Position numbers and translations under genes: made by a program
Shown here: piece after piece, positions 1-7,272 of the stretch
How positions within the stretch are numbered: the stretch's first letter is position 1
Layout of the letters: each line of letters opens with the position of its first letter
Notes under the pieces: generated by a model
Seen by the model: only the letters and a program-made list of their open reading frames with translations
The model's database searches: none
Told to the model about the DNA's origin: nothing
NCBI GenBank assembly: GCA_020052975.1
Contig: JAGVOC010000122.1
Span: 1-8,451 of the forward strand
Length of the DNA: 8,451 bases
Origin: Desulfobacterales bacterium
Lineage (GTDB): Bacteria; Desulfobacterota; Desulfobacteria; Desulfobacterales; RPRI01
Direction: 5' to 3'

Positions 1-95
1 TGCTTATGGGCGCCTGTCCCGAATGCGGCGGCGCCGTCGAACGGGAAAGCGGCTGCCTCGTCTGCCGCAACTGCGGGTTTACCAAATGCGGGTAG
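1..95 (+). CDS. nrdJ: Adenosylcobalamin-dependent (class II) ribonucleotide reductase, C-terminal end (partial)
   Basis: Only the last 30 codons are present, read from position 3 to the TAG at 93-95; the gene begins left of the window. The visible tail is a cysteine-rich zinc-ribbon-like segment with pattern CPECGG, then GCLVCRNCG, then a final CG. This spacing (CxxC, GCxxCxxCG, terminal C) is typical of the C-terminus of B12-dependent class II ribonucleotide reductases, where the cysteines are thought to re-reduce the active-site disulfide. The enzyme makes deoxyribonucleotides without oxygen. Codon use is GC-rich, unlike the island that follows, so this is chromosomal backbone. An intrinsic terminator follows 17 bases after the stop. 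The family call rests on a short tail, but the motif is distinctive; another zinc-ribbon protein is the alternative. Confidence 0.82.
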   Translation, partial: LMGACPECGGAVERESGCLVCRNCGFTKCG

Positions 96-111
96 CAAAA
101 TATAGTACTTC

Positions 112-150
112 ATATCCCTCTGTAGTAAAGAGAGTTTAGGGGATATTTTT
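112..150 (+). terminator. Intrinsic terminator after nrdJ
   Basis: The arm ATATCCC (112-118) pairs perfectly with GGGATAT (140-146), and the inner CTCT and AGAG tracts can extend the stem with a bulge. A run of five T (146-150) follows directly. It lies 17 bases after the RNR stop codon and reads in the right direction to end that transcript. It marks the left border of the backbone and the start of the A+T-rich island. Confidence 0.65.
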
Positions 151-409
151 AACAACTATCGAAGAAGATAAGGCAATTAACTTTCAAAAGGATATTATTG
201 ATGGGCATATAATAAAAGGAGAAAATAGAATAGAGAAAATACTGATAAAACAATACATATCCACCAGGATCAAGCAATGCATATTAGTAGTTGAAAATCC
301 AGATAGCTTTGTTATCCACCTTCCTATTAAGTTCACATCCTTAAATGGCACAATGAATCATCATGAAAAAACAAGCTCGACTCAAATTATCAGGAGACGT
401 AATGGATAA
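140..409 (+). pseudogene. Start-less open frame running into the KAP gene; possible gene remnant or upstream coupled ORF
   Basis: A frame is open from just after the TAG at 137-139 to the TAA at 407-409, about 89 codons. The first ATG in frame is at 353, near its end, and there is no earlier ATG, GTG or TTG, so no tool using standard starts would report the whole frame. It reads as plausible protein, with acidic and basic runs, stretches such as CILVVENPDSFVIHLP, and a basic tail ending IIRRRNG. Its stop overlaps the preferred KAP start (402) by eight bases, the usual geometry of translational coupling. Its left end lies in the RNR terminator. It may be the 3' remnant of a gene cut at the island boundary, a gene with an unusual start, or chance in A+T-rich DNA. 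From ATG 353 it would be an 18-residue leader peptide. I do not recognise a family. Confidence 0.35.
392..396 (+). promoter_or_regulatory. Ribosome binding site deciding the KAP start
   Basis: AGGAG lies five bases before ATG 402. The upstream in-frame ATG at 363 has no purine-rich Shine-Dalgarno sequence before it. This supports starting the ATPase at 402, thirteen residues later than the longest open frame. Confidence 0.7.
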
Positions 410-3400
410 ATTTAATCTATTATCCGACCAACCATTAAAATCAGAAGACGATTTTGAAGATGCTAAGTTTGGACATAAAGAAATTTCAGAGACTCTTACT
501 TCGTTAATTATTAGTTGTCCTACCCCATTTACGATCGGCCTATTTGGAAGATGGGGTGCGGGGAAGAGCACAATATCTTACATGCTCAAAAATGCAATGT
601 CAGAAAATAAATTTGGTTTTGTTCTTTTTGATGTTTGGAAACATGAGTCTGATGCTCTCAGAAGAACATTTCTCAAGGAGTCGGTAATTCAATTAAAAGA
701 GCAGAAAAATGTGCGAGAAGACTTTAAACTTGAAGAACGATTAGATTCAATAATTATTCGTAAAGTTGATGGTCAACTTCAATTAAAAGAGCTTTTTAAA
801 AAGTACTGGGAGACAACCCTGCTAATAGTTCTTTGTCTTATATTATTGGGATTCCTTATTTATAACTTTCTAGGGTTTGAAAATTTAAAAACATACGTTT
901 CTATAGTTTTATCTATATTTTCCGGTGGCGGTATTCTTACCGTCATTGTTTCTAAGGTAATGAGCCATTTTTTAACTTCTGAAACCATTACTCATGAAAT
1001 AGATAGGTATAAAGATCCTCATGAATTTGAAAGGGAATTCAAAAAACTACTTTTAAATATGAAAACAGATAGGCTATTGGTAATTTTTGATAATTTAGAC
1101 AGAGTTACACATGAAAAAGCAGTAGAGATATTAGCAACAACTAAAACCTTTTTAGAAACCGAAAATATAAATGGTAAAGGAGTTGTCTTTTTGATTCCTT
1201 GCGATGATCGTGCCATCAAAGAGCATCTAACGAATTTTTATAAACATTCTGATGTTGAGACAACGGTATTTAACGATGAAGAATTTCTAAGAAAATTTTT
1301 CAATACCACTTTAAGAATTCCTGATTTTTATGCGACGGAGTTAGAGTCTTACGCTATGGATCTTTTAAGCCAAACTCATATTCCAGAATTAAAACAAAGT
1401 TCGGTTGCGTGGCTTGTAACTAAAGCATACAGACAAAATCCTCGTCAAATTAAACAGTTCATAAATCAATTGATTAGTATATATATTCTTGCGATGAAAC
1501 GGATTGATAAGAATAGTTTGCCTGCTGACTTTCTTGCTGGAAATATTTCTAAATTAGCAAAATTTCTAATTCTTTATAACAAATTTCCAAAGCAAATGAG
1601 GGAATTAAGGCAAAGCAAAATATGGGATATTGAACAAGTAACTTTGGAGGCAACTATTTTCGAAAATCCAACTTTTGCTGAATTTAACAAGTTTTTAAAT
1701 GAAACGTCTCAAATACCAATTAATAATTTAAATATTTTTTTCACATTACGCAGATCAGAATTTGAGGTACAACTTCCTGGCTATGATGATTTCGTTACTG
1801 CATTACAAGATAATCGCATTGATGATGCGACAGCATATCTGCAGAATTTACCAGAGTTTTCATCGAAAAAAGGAGTCTTAAACCAGGCAATTAAAAAACT
1901 TTTACAAGAAACCACATTACCTGACACAAAGATAAGCATTATAAATACATGCTTAACGGGTCTGAATAATATCAATGAAAAACTTGAAGATACATTATAT
2001 GCAGATATTTTCAATGAACTTCTACAACTAAAACACTTTTTATATATTATTGAACCGAAGGTAATTTTTGACCAATTATTAACACCTAACCCTCAATATC
2101 GAATCGACTTTGCAAAAATATATGTTAATTTGCTTGCTCAGACAGAAGATAAAATAAAGCTTCCTGTAAAATTCACAGAAGCATTGTTTTCAGAAATCAT
2201 AAAGAATGAAGCATGGTTTAAAGAGCATATAAAAGCATTAAGCAATATAATAGCTAATAAATATTATGACCAACCTCAAATAATCCAATTATTTTTGGTT
2301 GATGATCAAACACAATTATCTTTTGCAATTGGACAAACTCTTCATAAAGCGCTTTCAACACTCTCTCCTGCTGATCTCGAAAGTGGGGATCCATTCGAAG
2401 AAAAGATAAAACTTTTGATTAATGCTATCCCTGATATTTTAGAAAAACAACTAATTAATATTACCTTAGTAAAGCTTAAAGAAATATTAACAAATGAAAA
2501 TACAAAATCTTTTGATCCCTCAAGAATGGAAATTCTTAAAAGATTCACAAGATTGTTAACAATTCTTTTTAAAAAACATCTTTCTTCTTTTTCAACACAA
2601 AGTGACCAGAACGAAAAAGATAACTTTTGTCAAATAATTCAACAGTCAGTAAATCGAATCGGAGACTTGGAACTGAGAAATATATATATAGAACCTTTAC
2701 TTTTATTATTTGCAACAGGAATAACCCATCCAGAACAAATTATCAATATAGTAAGACAATTTATTAGTAACACAACATTAAAAGGACTTCTATCTGCTTT
2801 TGAAGATAGAGATGATAAAGAATGGAATGCTTTGTTATCGGATAGCAATTATTCTGACCATTTTAAACAAAAAGCTTTGAAAGACCAACAAATATTTGAT
2901 CAGCTATATAAGTATTTGACAGAGATTCAGAAAAATGATTGGTTAATTGCATTACTAGAAACAAAGCCAATAAAAGGCATGGATAAAATTGAATCTTTAG
3001 CTAATGATGTACCTGACACAATAAATATTCTGAACCACCTTCTATCAATTTCCGAGAAAATTGACATTAGTAATCGGTTTAAAGTTTATGAAATATGTGA
3101 CAAACTTCAATTCGCTAATAATAATGACTTATTACAGCATGCCTGTGAAGATGTTAAAAAGTATGTTACAGCTATAGATCAAAGAAAACAACAATTTGGT
3201 TTTGAACTTTTAAAAAATATTAAATCATTTACTGATCAGCATAAAAGAGATATCATAAGAATATTAATCGATTGGCTTATTTCACTACAATCTTCTCAAA
3301 TTTATCAACCAATTGCAATACAGACAGTTTTAAGTTTTTGGACTAATTTAAGTGGACAATCAATTATTCAAAGAAATTTTATCGAGTATATATTCCGGCT

Positions 3401-3653
3401 TCTTTTATCAGTTACAAATATCGATGCAATAAAACTCGGGATGGAAGTTTTAGAAAAAACTAAACCTAATTATACTGATTTCTCTGCTTATTATGATGAT
3501 TTAAAACAAAAGGTTGAAACTGAGCAAAATATTACTATCAGGGATTCTTTCATTCTAGGATTCAAGAAACTTAAGGAAACTGCAGGAGAACATACAGAAT
3601 GGTGGACATGGATAAATTCAGCAGAAGGTCAGGAAGAGGGGATCAAAGACTAG
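402..3653 (+). CDS. KAP-family P-loop NTPase with two membrane segments and a long helical C-terminal region
   Basis: From ATG 402 the protein has 1083 residues; the longest frame, from ATG 363, has 1096. The NTPase part shows Walker A GRWGAGKST (about 49-57), the KAP-typical VLFDVWKHE (about 74-82), Walker B LLVIFDNLDR (about 225-234) and an arginine-containing NPRQIKQF (about 346-353) in the sensor-2 region. Two hydrophobic helices (about 138-157 and 165-184) sit between Walker A and Walker B. That insertion is a hallmark of KAP NTPases (Kidins220/ARMS, PifA) and places the ATPase on the inner face of the membrane. Residues from about 375 to the end are predominantly helical and leucine/isoleucine-rich, perhaps HEAT/ARM-like, and I recognise no catalytic motif there. 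Composition is strongly A+T-rich compared with the flanks. KAP proteins occur in phage exclusion (PifA) and defence loci (QatA). The family call is firm; a defence role is inferred. Confidence 0.88.
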   Translation: MDKFNLLSDQPLKSEDDFEDAKFGHKEISETLTSLIISCPTPFTIGLFGRWGAGKSTISYMLKNAMSENKFGFVLFDVWKHESDALRRTFLKESVIQLKEQKNVREDFKLEERLDSIIIRKVDGQLQLKELFKKYWETTLLIVLCLILLGFLIYNFLGFENLKTYVSIVLSIFSGGGILTVIVSKVMSHFLTSETITHEIDRYKDPHEFEREFKKLLLNMKTDRLLVIFDNLDRVTHEKAVEILATTKTFLETENINGKGVVFLIPCDDRAIKEHLTNFYKHSDVETTVFNDEEFLRKFFNTTLRIPDFYATELESYAMDLLSQTHIPELKQSSVAWLVTKAYRQNPRQIKQFINQLISIYILAMKRIDKNSLPADFLAGNISKLAKFLILYNKFPKQMRELRQSKIWDIEQVTLEATIFENPTFAEFNKFLNETSQIPINNLNIFFTLRRSEFEVQLPGYDDFVTALQDNRIDDATAYLQNLPEFSSKKGVLNQAIKKLLQETTLPDTKISIINTCLTGLNNINEKLEDTLYADIFNELLQLKHFLYIIEPKVIFDQLLTPNPQYRIDFAKIYVNLLAQTEDKIKLPVKFTEALFSEIIKNEAWFKEHIKALSNIIANKYYDQPQIIQLFLVDDQTQLSFAIGQTLHKALSTLSPADLESGDPFEEKIKLLINAIPDILEKQLINITLVKLKEILTNENTKSFDPSRMEILKRFTRLLTILFKKHLSSFSTQSDQNEKDNFCQIIQQSVNRIGDLELRNIYIEPLLLLFATGITHPEQIINIVRQFISNTTLKGLLSAFEDRDDKEWNALLSDSNYSDHFKQKALKDQQIFDQLYKYLTEIQKNDWLIALLETKPIKGMDKIESLANDVPDTINILNHLLSISEKIDISNRFKVYEICDKLQFANNNDLLQHACEDVKKYVTAIDQRKQQFGFELLKNIKSFTDQHKRDIIRILIDWLISLQSSQIYQPIAIQTVLSFWTNLSGQSIIQRNFIEYIFRLLLSVTNIDAIKLGMEVLEKTKPNYTDFSAYYDDLKQKVETEQNITIRDSFILGFKKLKETAGEHTEWWTWINSAEGQEEGIKD

Positions 3654-3693
3654 ACTTGAAATCTATGGATATGATTTTCTTGCTAACTATATC

Positions 3694-3721
3694 TTGACAT
3701 GCTTTATTTATTCTTAATAAA
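3694..3721 (+). promoter_or_regulatory. Putative sigma70-type promoter for the hydrolase-M-R operon
   Basis: A perfect -35 hexamer TTGACA (3694-3699) is followed after 16 bases by AATAAA (3716-3721), a four-of-six match to the -10 consensus. It lies in the 96-base gap between the KAP stop and the hydrolase ATG and is the only clear promoter-like element before the three co-directional genes. The weak -10 makes the exact start uncertain. Confidence 0.45.
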
Positions 3722-3732
3722 TGCCATTTTTT
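3706..3732 (+). repeat. AT-only inverted repeat with T-run: operator, attenuator or weak terminator
   Basis: ATTTATT (3706-3712) and AATAAAT (3716-3722) form a perfect seven-base inverted repeat with a three-base loop, CTT. A run of six T follows at 3727-3732. As RNA this resembles a weak intrinsic terminator for the KAP gene, although the stem has no G-C pair. As DNA it covers the spacer and -10 of the promoter-like element, so it could be an operator. In DNA this A+T-rich chance is a real alternative. Confidence 0.35.
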
Positions 3733-3739
3733 CACCTAT

Positions 3740-3743
3740 AGGA
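3740..3743 (+). promoter_or_regulatory. Ribosome binding site of the DUF6765 gene
   Basis: AGGA lies six bases before ATG 3750. It supports that start, as does the family-like N-terminal pattern that begins at once (HYYVIYALAKEAG). Confidence 0.6.
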
Positions 3744-3749
3744 TAGCAT

Positions 3750-4721
3750 ATGCAAAAAGATTACCATTATTACGTCATTTATGCCTTAGCCAAAGAAGCA
3801 GGTTATTCAGATAATGATGCCTACGTTATAGCCTACTCTTCTCAATTCGTTGATGATAATACTGACCGTGAATACATGGCATCTGATTCTCATGGAGAAT
3901 TCCATATACCTTTTCCAGATAAAATTGGCAGGTCTGGTGATCATTATTTTCCTATCATCACTCAGGCAGTTGACATTACTTCATTTTTATTATCCGTTCA
4001 AAGATATGTGTATGCACCGTTTCATTTCATTCCGGGGGATAATAACGTAGAAATCAAAAGACAAAAGAATCCACTCTGCACGACCCGGGGCTGTAATAAC
4101 GCTCAACATCTGATCAATGAAGCTTTAAGAGACAAGACTGACCTGTATCGATTAGGGATAGCGCTCCATACATATGCAGATACATGGTCTCACGAGCGGT
4201 TTAGTGCCTTTTATGAAGACTGGAACAAAGTTTTTAAAGGTGTCAAAGGAATACCTCCCAACATTGGTCATGGGGAATTGATTCATGATCCTGATATCAT
4301 CTCCAAAACGTGGACAGACAAAAGGTTTGGAGAGAAAATTGATAACAGTGAACGCGCACTAATTGCATCAGAAGGGATTTTCACCCTTATAAATAAAGGA
4401 AAAACCAAATGGAGCGACATACGATCTCAATTTGAAAGCATAATGAATGCGGCTAACTTGGATAAAAGAATCAAATTGATTCGAGACATATACCCTAACA
4501 TCAATGAATATAACGAAAATGAATGGTTGAATGAAGCTCTGGATATTACAAGAGATAAATCAGAAATTCCTGAATTCGACCCAACCAAGGGAAATCCTTT
4601 ACCTCCTCATGTCCGATTTCCCACAATATCTGTAAAAGACCTGAATTCTCACTGGTTCAGGTTTCAGACTGCGACAAAAAAGCAGCTTGCCGCAGTCATC
4701 GGAATGATTGATGCTTTATAG
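3750..4721 (+). CDS. DUF6765-type protein, predicted metal-dependent hydrolase of the zinc phospholipase C type
   Basis: The protein has 323 residues, with no signal peptide or membrane helix visible. From memory, the N-terminal HYYVIYALAKEAG (6-18) and AYSSQFVDD (28-36) match the uncharacterised DUF6765 family. Candidate metal ligands are spread as in zinc-dependent phospholipase C and S1/P1 nucleases: H6, D35/D36, H92, H140-x3-D144-x3-H148 inside ALHTYADTWSHERFS, then H174 and E176 in IGHGELIHDPD, with D180/D182 nearby. The middle signature, a histidine-aspartate-histidine helix followed by a second GH motif, is the strongest sign. Substrate is unknown: phospholipid, nucleic acid or another phosphoester are all possible. 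The gene is 24 bases from the methyltransferase with no terminator between, so it appears to be the first gene of the R-M transcript. A CCCGGG site, which fits the predicted target of the neighbouring endonuclease, lies inside it (4084-4089). Family assignment is fairly confident; enzymatic function is inferred. Confidence 0.72.
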   Translation: MQKDYHYYVIYALAKEAGYSDNDAYVIAYSSQFVDDNTDREYMASDSHGEFHIPFPDKIGRSGDHYFPIITQAVDITSFLLSVQRYVYAPFHFIPGDNNVEIKRQKNPLCTTRGCNNAQHLINEALRDKTDLYRLGIALHTYADTWSHERFSAFYEDWNKVFKGVKGIPPNIGHGELIHDPDIISKTWTDKRFGEKIDNSERALIASEGIFTLINKGKTKWSDIRSQFESIMNAANLDKRIKLIRDIYPNINEYNENEWLNEALDITRDKSEIPEFDPTKGNPLPPHVRFPTISVKDLNSHWFRFQTATKKQLAAVIGMIDAL

Positions 4722-4745
4722 GGAGGGCTATAGGTAAAATAATTG

Positions 4746-6248
4746 ATGAAACCAATATCAACACATGAAATAGATGATGCGCTTTCCCTTTTTGAGAAAA
4801 CATTGATTGATTTTCCCGATACTAGGCCACAGGATCATATAGGAAAATCCAGCATACAGCAAGCTGATTTGAATGAAATCGATGCACTTGACAGAAAATT
4901 GTCGCAGCATTTTCATAATAAGATAAAACTTCAACCTTCATTGACACGTCAACTTGTAAGTTTTCAAGCCAATAAAGCCAAGCCGACCTATCGCTGGTAT
5001 AAATACAAGGAGGCTTTTTCTGCTTCTCTTATTGAAAATCTGCTATCGGAATATGAAATTACAGCGGGCAAAATACTCGACCCTTTTGCGGGAAGTGGCA
5101 CAGCGTTGTTCGCAGCAAGCAATACTGGACTTGATGCTGATGGCATTGAATTACTACCTGTAGGTCAACAAATTATTCTCACGAGACAGTGCTTAGAGAC
5201 AAAATTTACAAAGGATGATTTCAATGCCATAAATCGTTGGGCATCACAATGTCCATGGTGCCACTCTAAGCTGAAAATGCCCCTCTCAACTTTACGCATA
5301 ACGGAATGTGCATATCCGGATAAGACGCTTAAATCAATTGAGTTGTATATGGGAGCATTGCAAAAAGAAAACAGTAGAGTTCAATCGTTATTACGCTTTG
5401 TTTTGCTGTGCATACTTGAATCTATCAGCTTCACACGGAAAGACGGTCAATATCTCCGCTGGGATCATCGTTCAGGACGCAGACAAGGAGCAACTCCTTT
5501 TAACAAAGGAAAAATTATTGATTTTGATACGGCAATATGCGACAAACTTCATGAAATCTCCTATGATTCGGAGACCGATAAGCGGCACGGAGACCTGTTT
5601 CCCTCCAAGGTTTTGCCGGGTAAAGTTAATCTCTTTTGCGGCTCCTGTCTCGATATAATGCCTGCGCTGCCCAAAAGCTCATATGAAGCTGTCGTGACAT
5701 CTCCGCCCTATTGTAATCGCTATGATTACACAAGGACGTATGCTTTGGAATTGGCACTGCTCGGAATAGGAGAAGACGAAATAAGCAGACTCAGGCAGGA
5801 AATGTTGAGTTGCACAGTCGAAAATAGGGCTAAAGATTTATTGAAAATAAACCCGAAATGGACAACCGCCATAACAGCAGCAGACAAGCAAGAATTACTA
5901 CAGGCCATTCTATATTATCTGGACAAGGAGAAAACTGAGAGACGGTTAAACAATAACGGTATCCCCAGAATGGTGCGTGGTTATTTTTATGAAATGGCCT
6001 GCGTTATTTCGGAGTGTGCACGTGTCTTGACACCAAATGCACTCTTGTTTATGGTCAATGACAATGTGCGCTATGCAGGTGCAAGCATTTCAGTTGATTT
6101 AATCCTATCAGATATTGCCGCGAACCTGGGCTTCCGTGTTGAAAATATTCTTGTTTTACCAAACGGCAAAGGCAACAGCAGCCAGCAGATGGGGAAACAT
6201 GGACGTGATCCGTTAAGGAAGTGTGTTTATGTCTGGAGAAGAACATAA
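4746..6248 (+). CDS. Type II DNA methyltransferase (AvaI/BsoBI-type M subunit, probably N4-cytosine)
   Basis: The enzyme would transfer a methyl group from S-adenosylmethionine to DNA and protect the target of the adjacent endonuclease. The chosen ATG gives 500 residues. TTG at 4743 is one codon upstream, and AGGT (4732-4735) could serve either. In the 501-residue numbering, motif I is DPFAGSGT (113-120), a motif II acid lies in GIEL (134-137), and catalytic motif IV is TSPPY (319-323). SPPY is usual for m4C and some m6A amino-methyltransferases. M.AvaI is, as I recall, an m4C enzyme, so N4-cytosine is the best guess. Motif I precedes motif IV by about 200 residues, which leaves room for a target-recognition region between them, an alpha-class-like order. 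That region holds a lone CPWC (170-173). The stop TAA overlaps the endonuclease ATG by one base. The methyltransferase class is certain; target and product are inferred from the neighbour. Confidence 0.9.
   Translation: MKPISTHEIDDALSLFEKTLIDFPDTRPQDHIGKSSIQQADLNEIDALDRKLSQHFHNKIKLQPSLTRQLVSFQANKAKPTYRWYKYKEAFSASLIENLLSEYEITAGKILDPFAGSGTALFAASNTGLDADGIELLPVGQQIILTRQCLETKFTKDDFNAINRWASQCPWCHSKLKMPLSTLRITECAYPDKTLKSIELYMGALQKENSRVQSLLRFVLLCILESISFTRKDGQYLRWDHRSGRRQGATPFNKGKIIDFDTAICDKLHEISYDSETDKRHGDLFPSKVLPGKVNLFCGSCLDIMPALPKSSYEAVVTSPPYCNRYDYTRTYALELALLGIGEDEISRLRQEMLSCTVENRAKDLLKINPKWTTAITAADKQELLQAILYYLDKEKTERRLNNNGIPRMVRGYFYEMACVISECARVLTPNALLFMVNDNVRYAGASISVDLILSDIAANLGFRVENILVLPNGKGNSSQQMGKHGRDPLRKCVYVWRRT
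6235..6239 (+). promoter_or_regulatory. Ribosome binding site of the endonuclease gene, inside the methyltransferase gene
   Basis: GGAGA lies eight bases before ATG 6248, within the last codons of the methyltransferase. It favours ATG 6248 over the in-frame ATG at 6221, which would add nine residues deep in the methyltransferase gene. Confidence 0.55.
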
Positions 6249-7204
6249 TGACTGTAAACAAACCTCACCGAAAACATTTAACTGGCAGTTCCGATCTTGT
6301 GACTACTTATGAAGAAATTAGAGCTGGTTTTGTTGCGTTAGCCCTTGAAAAAAACCGCAGAGCCACTCCTTTTGTAGAGCAAGCACGTTCTTTGAAAGCA
6401 GCGGCATCTCAGACTAAAACCCCTGCGGATTTGCTTGATATCGAGAGCATCCAGCCTGCCTTATTAACAGCGGCAGGTGTTTCGGACAAGGCAATGAATT
6501 ATCTCCTGCCTGAAGACAAAATAGAGGCCGTTCAGGGTTTAATAGCAAAATACCTTGAACCTGCAGGGCCAGCCTTCGTTGAAGAATTGGTTTTCAGGTT
6601 TTTACTCACAAGAGGAGATACATTGGGCGGTTCGATGCGAAACATAGGTGGAGTTATGGGAGAGCGAAAATTGACCCGTGCAACCCTTGCCAATCTTGCA
6701 CTTGCAGGAATTCCCTATCAATGGCTTCACTCCGACAGCAAGGAATGGATCATTGGGAAAAAAGACGATGCTGATATAGAGTTATATCTCACCGCACTTA
6801 GTTGGTCAAACAAGACCATGGATCGTATGATGATTTATAACCGCAGGATTCCATTTATTGGAAAGAATATAGATCTATGCCTTCTCGGTTGTAACCCTCA
6901 GGAACTTAATGATGCCTTTACTGACCCTTCTCGCTACATAGCTCTTGGAGAACTTAAAGGAGGCATTGATCCAGCAGGTGCGGATGAACACTGGAAGACG
7001 GCGAGAACATCTTTAAACCGCATACGTAAAGCGTTTTCTGACCATAAACTTTCACCCCATACATTCTTTGTCGGCGCAGCAATCGAGAACAGCATGGCAG
7101 AAGAAATTTGGAACCAGCTGGAAGATGGAACATTGAGCAATGCCGCGAATTTGACGAATGCAGACCAGGTGGCATCTTTGTGCATCTGGTTATGCAGTTT
7201 GTGA
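6248..7204 (+). CDS. Type II restriction endonuclease, AvaI/BsoBI family
   Basis: From ATG 6248 the protein has 318 residues, close to AvaI and BsoBI (about 315-323), so it looks full length. It matches the BsoBI sequence as I remember it over most of its length: [59 protein letters not shown] and FFVGAAIE. The PD-(D/E)xK-type active site is intact: D209 in KNIDLCL, E235 and K237 in GELKGG, and H248 in DEHW. E, K and H have the spacing of BsoBI E240, K242 and H253. AvaI and BsoBI cut CYCGRG after the first C; the same target is predicted here but not shown. The start overlaps the methyltransferase stop (TAATG), which suggests coupled translation with M made first. No controller (C) protein gene is visible. 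Confidence 0.93.
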   Translation: MTVNKPHRKHLTGSSDLVTTYEEIRAGFVALALEKNRRATPFVEQARSLKAAASQTKTPADLLDIESIQPALLTAAGVSDKAMNYLLPEDKIEAVQGLIAKYLEPAGPAFVEELVFRFLLTRGDTLGGSMRNIGGVMGERKLTRATLANLALAGIPYQWLHSDSKEWIIGKKDDADIELYLTALSWSNKTMDRMMIYNRRIPFIGKNIDLCLLGCNPQELNDAFTDPSRYIALGELKGGIDPAGADEHWKTARTSLNRIRKAFSDHKLSPHTFFVGAAIENSMAEEIWNQLEDGTLSNAANLTNADQVASLCIWLCSL

Positions 7205-7257
7205 ACTACTGCAAATATTTTTCCAGAGTCGGAAGGGTGAAACAACCGCGATCGGGG

Positions 7258-7262
7258 AAGGA
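7258..7262 (+). promoter_or_regulatory. Ribosome binding site of the GTG-started cupin gene
   Basis: AAGGA lies ten bases before GTG 7273, in the 68-base gap after the endonuclease. It supports this non-ATG start, because the next in-frame ATG (codon 25) would remove part of the domain's N-terminal strand region. Confidence 0.5.
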
Positions 7263-7272
7263 ACTCATATAA

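Noticed and set aside
363..401. Thirteen extra N-terminal codons for the KAP protein from ATG 363
   Set aside because: No ribosome binding site precedes ATG 363, while ATG 402 has AGGAG at ideal spacing and starts close to the conserved KAP N-terminal region.
143..7222. ATATTTTT at 143-150 and 7215-7222 as possible target-site duplication flanking the island
   Set aside because: An eight-base AT-only match in A+T-rich DNA is expected by chance, and no integrase, transposase or terminal inverted repeats accompany it.
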